Source: Gymnothorax reevesii
Lineage: Eukaryota; Chordata; Actinopteri; Anguilliformes; Muraenidae
Assembly (NCBI GenBank): GCA_029721435.1
Contig: CM056583.1
Span: 71,604,120-71,668,119, forward strand
Direction: 5' to 3'
Length of the DNA stretch: 64,000 nt
Part shown: piece after piece, positions 49,820-61,800 of the stretch
Layout: each line of letters opens with the position of its first letter
Numbering within the stretch: the first letter of the stretch is position 1
Made by a program: the position numbers and the translations under genes
Notes under the pieces: model-generated
What the model saw: only the letters and a program-made list of their open reading frames with translations
Database searches by the model: none
What the model was told of the DNA's origin: nothing

Positions 49820-50420
49820 CAAGCCATAATATTACCACCTCTATGTTTTACTGAAGGGGTTCAACTGTCATTTTTGAAATGTTGTCCAACTCTACGGCAC
49901 ATTTAAATCCTGCATTTTGGTGAGAAAATGTAAAATTTTGATTCATTGGTCCAAACGACTTGTTCCCAATCCATTGATGTTCAATCCTTGAATTTCTTGG
50001 CAAACTCAAGTCTTGGTTTTGTTGTTGCCAGCTCTTGGCTGCAACATGACCAATCAAACCATTTTCACACAGGCCTCTGGAAATAGTAGATTTTGTTACA
50101 TTCATCCCTTCACCTCTAGCACTATTAATATTATCTCAGAGTTGTTGTGCGGTCAACAGCCATTTTTTTTTTACTTGTCATACACAGATAATGAACATCA
50201 GAGGCACTTAACTTCTGCTTTGCACCTCTATTGCCACTAGTTTTCAGTCTATGTGATGGTGCTTTACAGTGCCATGGCAGCATTTAGCCTCATGTTAGGT
50301 CATAATGCAGCCACTAACAATCTGAGAGAGCTTCCTTTTGTGCAATTGTGTTTAACACTGTGACACTGCTCAAAGTTCATGTCACCTTATGTCCCGGAAC
50401 AACTGACCATCTGAGGTAAT
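49820..50420 (-). mobile_element. Fragment of a different Tc1-like transposase
   Basis: The minus strand (50105-49848) reads VTKSTISRGLCENGLIGHVA, then KSWQQQNQDL, as in the VSxSTVSRxLxxNGLxGRVA region of Tc1 enzymes, and continues with NSRIEHQWIGNKSFGPMNQN, where the DDE-region Trp/Asp motif would be. Stops and frameshifts are frequent. The ends could not be placed; boundaries are approximate. Confidence 0.65.
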
Positions 50421-52675
50421 TTTGCAGAATAATGTTGCCTCAAACCGGTTTAAACATATTTTTTAGCATCAACAATCATGGAATAAGCCATAAAACATGC
50501 ATTCGTGCCATGCAAGAGTAAAGAAATATATAATTAGGAACACGTTTCAATTGTTATTAAAAAAATCAAGGATTGCAGTACTTTTGTTTACTACCCATAT
50601 TTTCACCTCTGTTTACTTGAAGGAACAAATTTTTTTTTTGTTTTCATTGCTTACAATAGTATTTTTCAGTTGCATTTTCATCCAAAAAATTTTTTGAAAA
50701 GTAATACATTAGAACCATTTTAGATGAAAGTGGTGGAGTATAATCATCACTGCACACTACAGTATGTTCTTGAGATATCACAGATTTAACAATACACTAT
50801 GTTGGAAGAAAAACCTGAGCTAATCACTGCTAATCCAAGCAGTGACTGACCGGAAAAAAAAAAAGATCAAGTTATTCATAACTATTCAGCAGTTTGGCAA
50901 AAAATATTTTATTCATGACATATTCCAAATAAAAACTCATATTAATTGTAATTGACTCTTCCATACAAGTAAAATTATAATATGACAATTATAACCATAA
51001 ATGAGTGAAAATATGAATAGCAGAGGAACATCAACATGGAGTAACTACCCCTAATATAAACAGAATTATGTATACAAACACCGTGTGTGGCACCGTGGTA
51101 CTAATTCAGTACACAATTTAGGATCTGACTGGCAGGAACACCTGCATGTTGATCTTAAAAAGAAATAGTGAAGTTGTTTATCTTCATAAATCTTATCAAA
51201 TTTTTAATAATTTTTAGGTTTATGCAAATCTCAGCCAACATATTTGCCTATGGAGACTTGCCTTGATGTTACAAGGAGCAAACAAGTCAGCGATGTAATC
51301 AGCAGCTCTGCTCTTTTTAAACATTATCTTCTCAGCACAAAAGTTGCATCACCACTGTGCAGGGATAACAATAGACTGGCTTTAGATTGTACAACCCTCA
51401 TTCTACACAGACAGATGAAAATGAAGGGTGGCTGGCTGAACTGGCTAACAATGCAGAGTTAATTTTGGGGTATATTTCACACTACATCAGAATGAGTCAA
51501 ATTACTGACTTCTGATTATAATGGGATTTAGACTATGAAGAATGATTTCCCATTCAGAGATTTTAGTTTTATTTATTACACAATGGTAAAAATTTCTCAC
51601 AGCATCATTTAAGGCTTTGAAATCGCCTAAAAATATTAAAGAATTTGAAAGAAACTGATTCACAGAGGTTGCAATCAATAGATCGAATAATACAGTCAAG
51701 ACATTGATAATGATATAAATTACAAAAGTTAATTTGAATGATTCAGTCTTTACATCTGATCACAAAGCCTAATTTTCAGCAACAATTTCAGGGGGAAAAT
51801 AACAGAACACCGTGCCACCCCATGCTTATGTAATTTTGCTAATATGCTCTACCATTTTAGTGGTAGAGAAAAATGGAATTAATCACCTATCCTATGTTCT
51901 ATTTTCAGTGCTCCGGATCCTGCTGTTTCACTATTTAATGAAGCTGCTCACTGTGGACCAGTGAGGCATATTTATGTCAGACTAGAAAGAGTGATGTACT
52001 TGTACTCTTTTACAGTTCTGTACTTGGGCCTTCCACTTCTCTCATTATCCTGCTGCGACCCAATTTGTGCGCTTTGTTCCATACATTGCTACACAACTTC
52101 ATGTGAAAACCAGTTTCTTGGCTATTCATGAGAAAAAGCTGTTAATGATGTAATGAAACCTTCGTGGACAAATGTATCAAGTTAAAGAGAATAAATAAAT
52201 AAAAAATTCTAAGTGAACCAAATATTTGAATGCTTCTGTATGTACAAGCAGATTTCAGACAATGAGTCCTCATCAAGAAATGTGAGCCTGCGCAAAGAAC
52301 AGCTAAAGTCACAGATGCTAGAACCCAACTGAAAATCAGCCAACGAATAGTGAATTTAGCTTGGGAAGCCATGGACAGGAAGCGCCAATCTCTCTGCCAT
52401 CTCTGGCCCAGACCTGTTCAACCATTTGAAGTTTTAATCCTCCAGGTGCAAGGACTGCCTTGTTCAAAGCAATCTTGCAATGTGACCCAAGACAAACATA
52501 AACAACCTGCATCACACTGGCCATGATGTGCTCCCTGTTCAGCTGACTCACTCTTCGGGACTAAACTGGTAGTGAGGCCTGGCTATTCAAGTTTTATCTG
52601 CTGATGTATTTATCTTGAACCTTTGAGGGGGGAGATCTTCAAAAGATTCCACGGCTACCAAGGGGCAGCAGAATT
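50421..52675. other. ADAMTS3: Sequence downstream of ADAMTS3, probably including its 3' UTR
   Basis: On the minus strand this follows the ADAMTS3 stop. Reverse-strand AATAAA candidates lie at 51568-51573 and 51572-51577. AT-rich, with no recognised ORF or repeat. Confidence 0.4.
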
Positions 52676-52869
52676 TCAACTCTTCTGAAGCATCGGCTGA
52701 CCTGAACTGAATTTTTTACTCCCATCTGGAGCGGAGAGAAGGGCAGCCGAAGCTCCATGGTTCTTGCCACACGATGCACAACAGAGTTTTCTGTAGGCTG
52801 GAATGGAGCAATATTGACCCAAAACCTCCAGTTTGCAGAATGCTGACCTATCCTCGATGCAATGATCCC
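52676..52869 (-). CDS. ADAMTS3: ADAMTS3 last exon: PLAC domain and short tail
   Basis: Follows the acceptor GCTTCTTTCAG. It reads [20 protein letters not shown], then [14 protein letters not shown], the six-Cys PLAC (protease and lacunin) domain, and a Ser/Gly/Lys tail ending MLQKS and TGA (52678-52676). As I recall, human ADAMTS3 continues for over 100 residues after PLAC. Here a stop comes after about 30, which could be a genuine fish difference or an alternative end. Confidence 0.9.
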
Positions 52870-55800
52870 CTGAAAGAAGCAAAGTTTAATTGAAAATGAA
52901 ATCAAAATGCGAACTTCATCAATGCCTGAAAGACCCCACATAAAACACACAACTAATATGTTTTAAAGTATGTGGCACGTGCAATTTAGGGGTCAGCAAC
53001 ACTGTGGATGAGTTCACAATGTCTGTGGAAAGTGTTTCAGCCGAGGCATGACCTTTACTATAGAAAAATTTTTCTACATGCAGCCCATCAATGTATTCTA
53101 AGGGGAAGCTGCAAAACTGCAGTCAGATAAATGTTAAACACCTTTGAAAAATATTGTAGATAAAAGTTAGCTAATATTACAGTTAGCATATTTTAAAGAC
53201 TATAGTAGACTTCCTATATATTCTGAAATGTAATGTTTTTGAGGATATATGTTAGAAAATTTGCCAATATCTTTCCTAGTAACGTTGTTTTCCAGGCAAA
53301 AAGGCAAATACAAAATTAGACGAATGTTACATTGTCCAAATTTACCTAGTAACGCCATTTGTATCACATTTGAAACGTGAATCTCTGTGACCTCTGTCAT
53401 CCACACGATCAAAACTTTCCTCAAAAACTAGTATGCATTCTGATACATATCATCTGCCCCCGGCAGACTATGCAGCGCAGGCAGTAGAGATGCGTAGAAT
53501 ACAAAATCAAAGATTTATGTTCCCCTTCACTGACCAGGAGGTTTTTTTTGTTCACAAAAATCTTTGCTAACTTAGACAAAGTTATGGTGAGAATGACTTT
53601 CATATCATTAATAATAGTTGTACTACAGCACAAATATTTACAGGGTTGATGCCACTTACAAATACATAAAATTTTGTTGCTTATTTGAAGGTAAAATCAA
53701 GTTGAAAATGTATGGATCAAATATGATACTACTGGTATTTAACCCTAAAAGATCCACAGGAGCACTGGCGATCTCTGCCATCATTACTGTGTTTATGAGG
53801 CTCATTTTTTCACAAGGGTAGTGGCATGCTGCAAAACCTAACGCATCCATTGGGTAGCACCCATGTCATGCTAGCTTGTAGGTAAGGGGGCCAGATGATG
53901 CTCCGAAGTTAGGCAAAATTTTGACAAAAAAAAAAAAAACAAAAAAAACAACACTGTTATACATGTCAAATTTTCATAGGGGCTCTTTGACCTCTGACCT
54001 TAAGATATCTGAATGAAACTGGGATACCCATACCTGTGACTTTCCCCCTGACAGACATGCATGATAATCCTAAGTAGATTTGAGCAAAAAAAAAAAAATA
54101 ATAATAATTTTTTGTATGCAGTATCAATGTGTTATTTTCACCGATTGTATGTGAATATTTCTTCATACTGGGGTCCCTAAACAGCCTTGGAATTTAATAA
54201 ATTTGGTATGACCAGAAAACTTGAGACTACTGTGAATTCATTGAGCCAAATTTAATTCATGTTTGATGATGTTACTGTCGTTCCTAATAAAGCAATTGTG
54301 TTGCAGTGGACCCGTTTTTGAAGCTTGACCTCACTGTAAAAAAATATGAATTTCATGTATGCAAATAATTTTTTCACATTATGTATTTTTTTATTTTGTT
54401 TAAAGGTGCAATAAATACATCAGTTTCAAAAATTTAGAATTTTCTGGCTATTATTTCACGGTTCATGCTTTACAGGGTTAATTGAATTTCCCACATCATG
54501 CAATATCAGCTGGAAAAGAGCTGTAACTTTACTCAAGCCCTCTTATGAAAACTGTGATTATGAAAATGACATAATTAACTGTAATATTAATACATCATAT
54601 ATTAATGTAACAATATATTTCATGTCTCTTGTGAACTTTTGTACAAGGTCTGCTTACTTTGGATTTTCTCGAAGGGAAGTTTTTTGTCTTGTGACTGGTC
54701 AACATTTTGTGGAGCAAAGGGGACATACAATGTATTACCACACTTTTATTTTTGCTGTGTGTCTAAATATGACTGAATAAACATTTAGTAAATCTATTTT
54801 CATAAATAATTGCATTTGTTTGTGACACAGTCAATTTACATTTGGAAACAAATTTATTTAAGAAGTGGTTCATGTCTATTACTTCTGTGATGAAACGTCA
54901 ATAACTTTAATTTCTACGTTAACAAACTAACAAAAAACACATGGCATTGAAAATGTATGTTCGAGAACAACTGCTTTTCCACCTTCCTTTTACCTGAGAG
55001 TCAGGACTTAATCAAAACTGCTAATTTTTCAGTTGATTTATGCACTTCACCTTGTAAACCAAATGATGAAATACAATACTGTATGAGGACACAAGGGCTT
55101 AACAGAGTGAGCGTCATTCACTGAACAATATTAGTGAACCATTAGTCAGACAATCAATTGTAAGACAAAAATAAACAAAAGGACAAACTTTGTGCTTCGC
55201 AATATGGTAAAATTAAAAGCAGATCATAATGGAGGTGGTGGCTTGAAGACTGACAATAAATGGAAATGTTTCTTTTAGTAAATAATTATTTTTAATCTGC
55301 ATTTAATACAAACAGAAGGATTTACTTTCCACAGTAAACATGAAGTCTCAAACACATAAATGTTTAATAGGATATAGTCATCATTTTCTCAGAAATCGCC
55401 AGGATAGATTTAATTATTTAAAAGTAATTAAAAAAAACACCATTGACCCCAAGGGCAGTTTAAATACCACATGAATAAATTGCACAGCAACATCTTCTGA
55501 TCCACCAAAACTCTTTCCATTAAGATTAAGAGCGACTATGTTTTGTTGCATTAAGAGTATGCATCTAATGTGGCTTTCATCACACTTGAGAGCTGGGATT
55601 TTCGTGACTGGCAACAGAGGGATTCATTCTAGCTCCATTTGCGGAAGCGTGTCTTTTCACTTAGCTTTGCCGGGACCTCTTCCCAGGCTCCAGATCTTAA
55701 AGCTTTATCAACATGGCTTCAATTCAATGCCGGCACAGCAGGCTAAATCTCATGAAATAAACATCAACTAATGGAAATGTTAATAGTGCATCGCTATGCA

Positions 55801-58800
55801 AATCTAATATCTATGCCTGCCTGAGGTGTCAGTTAATCTAAGTTTAGCGCTTCCATTATAAAAAATGGCCCACCATGTGAAGCCTGGATGAAATGGAATT
55901 TCTCATCTGCTCCCTCAGTTGCACTAACCTCTGCAGGGCCTGCGTATGCATGGTCGCGTGGCCTCAGGTTTTTCGCCATAGCACCGGTCACCATTCAGGC
56001 ATACCACCAGTCTCTTTTGCAGTCCCTCCCCGCATGTGACAGAGCACTGCAAAAAAGCATGACATGATACTCAACTCTTCAAAGACATAATCAACACTGT
56101 CACTAAAAAAGACACATACCTACCAATCAAATTAGCCATTAGACATCTCCCTGTGCCAGTGATAAAGGTGGGTAATTGTAAATTCTAAATTTAAGAGGTT
56201 ATTCTTGGGTTTCCTGAAACACCTAGATAAATGCTCAAAACCAAAAATCAAATCAAAAGCTCTAACTGAAATCCCTGCCGACTAGCGCAGTGATCCGTGC
56301 AGCGCTAAAGGTTTAAGTAGAAGTACCTCCTCATCTGTATATGCAGACAAACAGGCAAGGTTTTGAATCATTGTCTGTTCAACGAAATTGTCTTCTCACT
56401 CTTACAAAGATGTCTATGTTCAAGTAATTTTAAAAAGTAATTTTTTTTGAGCTACCTGCACTGTGAAACATGACAGCCCCATTAAGAGCTGCAAACTTAT
56501 TTCTTCTCTTTGGCTCTACTAGTCAGAACGAGCTTTAGATATCGAACTCAAGTTCATAAGTTTTCAAAATGTGACAGTTGATGGGTCCTCTCACTAGAAT
56601 GCCTCCTTATAAGTGCGCGCCCTGGCTACCCTACCAACGAGCCTGGCTCTTTGGCGATGTGGGCAGCGTGTGTGACTCGTACCTGGGAGTCTGGGTTCAA
56701 TCCCCTGCCTGGGCCCTCCTTCCATCTGCCACAAAAAGTTAGAGTTGTCTAATGTTTTGACTAATTTTGAGTCACATCAATTTTTAAGGTAGCTGGTGAA
56801 CTTTTGTTTCTAAGTTCAACCATTTGAAATGTATTAAAGTGCAGCTGGTTACCTGAGTTTTGAACGCACTTTTTTGCAGATGTAGCTATACCTTCAGTGA
56901 TGCGAGGATCACTGCGCTTAATGGAAATAATACTTGTGTTCAGTGGTTATAGTTCCAACCATCAATCAAACTTCCCAAAAACACTCTCACTTAAAAAAAA
57001 AATCCAGGATGTGTATTTCAAATACACTATACAATGTATAAATAAGACAGCGAAAAATCACTGTTATTATCATATCTCTGGAAATATTTGTCCGATTGAC
57101 CTCAAATCAAGTGCAAATAAAAGGTCATGACCTGAGGATGTGTCCCACGATGACATTATACCCGTTTGGTTCAAAATTTTGACACAAGGTGGAGCTTTGT
57201 CACATAAACTTCACCATTTTTCCCATATCTTTGGAACCGTTTGTCCAATTGACATGAAACTATGTGCAACTGCAAGGTCATGACCTTACAATGTGTCACA
57301 TCATGACATCATACCTTTATGGTTCAATATTTTGCCACTAGGTGGAGCTTTGTGAAGAAAAGTACCATTTACCATTTAGCACTGGTTCAATCACTGCATT
57401 TGGCTAAGTCAAAAAATGGAAATTTCTTCCAAGATGCTGGCACAGTCCTTTAAGAAACATAAAGGCGGTTCTGGTGTGTTTGCAGAAGTGAAATTGACAT
57501 GTACTTGAGACCAGGCTGAGCTGTTCCACTGGGCAGGGCAGGGAATTCTGTTGCAGGGCCTCTGGCTAGCTGGCTTGTCTCTGCCACAATAGCTGCTGTG
57601 AATGGAGCGGGTGCTGCCATCATGGAAGGTCTGTACACAGCGAACGGCACGAGTCTGATAACCCCAATTCCCACAAGTCTTTGTGCAATGCCGCCACTCG
57701 TCGACTGTCCACCTGGAAGAGGAGAAACAAGCAGTCATTCTGGACAATCCAGAGATACAAAATATGCAATCCACCAACAACAAGGAGCAAACTCACATGT
57801 TGATCTATATACCAATGAGCCAAAACATTACGACCACCTGCTATTGCTATGCTATTGCAACAACCCCCCCCCAGACAAGGGTACCAGGTAGAACATCTCC
57901 CAGAGCGTCACACTCGCTACTCGACTAGTGCCGCAATAGCCCTTTGGTTGCTTTGGACCAGAAAGGTTAGCCTTTGCTGCCCTGATGCATCAATGAGCCC
58001 TGGCCACAGACACAGAAAGCCCTGTCACTGGTGTGTGGTTTGTAACTCCTCGGACCACTAGGTAGGTAATCATCTAGGTAATCATCACTGCTGACTAGGA
58101 GCACCCTACAAGCCTCGTAGCTTTGGAGATGCTCGGACTCGGTCATCTGGCCATAATGATTTGACCGTTTTCAAAGGCGATCAGGTCCCATTTCTCCTGT
58201 AGCCAATAAATACAAAACAAAACTCAACAGTTTGTTCCCCATCTGAGGACCATTTGCTGACCTTGATATGTGCCATTATGAGTCAAAGTTATTGCTTCAC
58301 CTGTTAGTGGTTGCAATGTTCTGGCACTTCTGTGTATATTGATATTGATCAAAAATACACTGATCTTAGTTGAGGCTAAGGAACAGCTGGCAAAAAAACA
58401 ATCTGCTCTCAATGAGTTTAAGAGCCCCTTTTTCCCTTAGGGCAATGGTAACCTGGTAGTGGGAGGGACTCTTATTCTATGCCTGAAAGCATTCTGCTGT
58501 AGCCAGACATGGGGTAGTGCTTTAAACAGAGGTGGGCAACGAGGGCTTTATCTGTCCATGGTTTTCATACCAACTTCTGCCCTTTAATTAGTTGATGGTG
58601 TAAATTAGCCAAATTAAATTATCATGAATGACCACCAAAGACTGTTCTTGTCACCCTTCATAAAACATTCCTCTTTGATCTAATCATTGGTCAAATCTAT
58701 ATTTGTGTGTGCAACCAATTAAGTTAATTAATCAGGGTAATTGATAAAAATAAAAACTTGCATACACACCAACCCTCTAGGACTGGAATTGCCCACCCCT

Positions 58801-61800
58801 GGCTTAGAACATACTAATTTCAAAAGAAGATGTTCAACTAAAAAACAAAAACTCTATGTTCATAGATTTATCAGGCTCAAATTGTGAAAGAGTGGTTCAG
58901 TGAGCACGAGGAATCATTTACACATATGAATTGACCTTAATCAACTGAAAGTCTTTGGGATGTGTCGGGGTAGGCTTAACGACAGATTTGACTCATACAT
59001 GATCTCAGCGGAAAACTAATGCAACTCTGATTACAAATATTGTAACACTGATTTTAAAAAACAAAGCTAAAATGAATGCACTCCTTGATTAAAGCAAAAG
59101 GGGGCTCAACGAAATACTGGATTGTGCAAATGCTTTACGGCTTGGCAGTGTATTATTCAATTTTTCATAACAAGCATAGCTGATGAGTGTTTTTTGGCAC
59201 CTTCTAAAATTATGAAATGGGTCGCACTTCACTTTTGATGTGGTTCTCACAAGGCATACACGGATGGCCTTATGTTTCAGGAAAATATCAAATCTCACTT
59301 TGTGCAGCTGAATTTAAATGACGCTAGCTCTGCTGCCATCAAATTTGCATGGAAATCCTGCCCCTCAAAAGAAACTACCTCCTCAAGATCCAACTCTGAG
59401 CCCAGTTGCAAAATGGACTTACACATAACTTCCAATTAGATTGCATGGGCTTGGGGAAATAGGATTTCAGGTAGTGATCAATCTTTGTGACCTAGCGCAT
59501 GCAGTAAAACCATGTCACTGGTGTCCCACCACATTCTGATTTGATTTTATCTTGACATTATACATATGTCATATGTCATGTCATATACGTATGTGCATAA
59601 AAACATGTCCACAGCACACTACCAGTGCTGACCGTTAAATCATATAAAATTGATAAAACATTTAAGAGATTGTGTGGAACATTTGCATGCAATTAAATTA
59701 ATGAAATATTCAACTAAATATTGAGTTGAGCTAAATATATAGATTATTAAGGTAATGAAGAACTTAGCTCCGTGAACAGCAAATATAGATTTTTTTAAAC
59801 CAAAATTCAACTCCATAAATGTGAAGGTATTGGACTGTGTAGCAACAGACAGCACTGATTGGAGTGGTTTCTCCGGCACAAAATTACCACACAACCTCAA
59901 ATAAAAAAAACGAGGTGATAAGTGTGCTGTGATTACACCAGAGTTATGGCTCCTAAAATTAGGCCTTGCAACCATATGCAAATAGAGAGTGAAACACAAC
60001 TGCTCCCTGCAGTTATAGTAATTTGTGACATAATAAATGTCTTGGCTTTATTTTTTATTGATGTACAGCTACCTGAGGGAATAATAGTAGCATTTTCTTT
60101 AAAAAAAAAGAAAAATTTGAGAGGAGATTCAAACCTTGGAACAATTGAGTATTCATAGTTTTTTTTAATGCAAGCCCTGGTTTTATGTCACTCGATAAAA
60201 CATATTTGAGAGTTGAAAGGCTCTACTAGAAAATAAAGAAGAAATTAGAAAAACAAGAGTTACTGGACAGTTAATAAACAGACTGCTTTTTGACGCAATG
60301 CCTCATTCATTCTCTAAGTATTCAAAAGACTCAGCTACTCTGTAATAATACCCAATGTGTCATGAATAATGTATAAATACCTGTAGGCCAATTCCAAAGA
60401 TGAGCATGCGTCACAGACGCATTGTGGCCCGACAAACCCCGCGCCTTTATGAAATTGACAATAATGATCAAAAATGACCTAAACCTATTCTGCCCAATGA
60501 GAGATACTATAAATGAGAGGAGCACAATGGATTTTATCAGATAATAAAATTACTGCTTACTGTGGATGTGGACAGTCCTGTAGATTGCAACCACGATGGA
60601 TTGGGATGGGCTTCTTGCTCTCATCACAGTAATTATTTGCAGCCATCCTGCTATCACCCTTTCTGCGACACCCATATTCGGTGTACTGGAACCCTGAAAA
60701 AAAAAAAAATGTCACAATGGAAAAAAATACAGCCGCCCGATAATCACCATAGTCTGCCAGGAATAAACAAGATTAATAAATGTAACATTATCTCTCTTAT
60801 TCATAAATCTGAAAATACTATTAATGCAAGTTGATTCAGTTATCAAATTTTCACATTCAAAAACCACTGAACTGTTTGAATTGGGAGAGGTTTCCAGACC
60901 AATCTAGACACAGATCCGGATTCTGCAGCTGATTTTATGTGCTAGTGGATCAAAACCTGCAGGCAAAGTTATGTGCCCTCTAGTCATAAGAATGATAATG
61001 CCATACTTCACATGATCAAACTGTAAGTCTGCCATTGATAAGTTACTGCCAGCCAATCATATCAAGGCAGTAAGCAAAGCGATAAGTTGTCCAAAGGGAT
61101 TACTCTTCATAATGAAGACCAAGAACCAGCTTTGTCAGACTGCACTATGCAGGTCTGCTGACACTCCTGCATAAAAAAATGGGTCGAGCCAAATTCAGCA
61201 AATATGAAATTCTTAATGTTTTAAACAAAAAAATCAGTGACCAGGAAATTAGCAAGAATTAAAAAAAAGATAAGGTAAGTTAGTATGGGATAACTTTCCC
61301 CTTTTATTTCTTAAGATGTTCACGTTTCCTGGGTAAACTTGAGGACAGCTTTTTACAGAAAAAAAAGTCAATGTTTTTCCACCCAACTCTCATGTTCTGC
61401 TTCAAACAGTTCATGAGTTGCTGAAAAATCTTTCCCATTTAGTGCTTGTTTGATTGGAGACCAAAAATTCTGTGTAGGGCTCAAATCTGGACTCTGACCA
61501 GGGCAAAACACGATCCTGATGGACTTTTTCTCAAGCTACTTCACAATGGTCTTTCCAGTGTGGGCAGGAACAATTTCTTTTAGAAGAATAACATTGGATT
61601 GTCCATCACCAATTATTAAGCCTTTTTGCAATATACTCTTGAATATTCATTGATTTTATTTTTACAACAAATAAGCTCACCAATACCAGCCTCCGAAACG
61701 GTTGTCTATAGTGGGATACCTTCTCATTACTTGACTGTGGTGTAAATGCATTCAGTATGTAGCATTTCTCACCAGAGTTTTGAACGCATCTCTTTGAGGC

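Noticed and set aside
53920..54110. Poly-A tracts as retrogene tails
   Set aside because: No coding remnant precedes them on either strand, so they are simple low-complexity runs in an intron.
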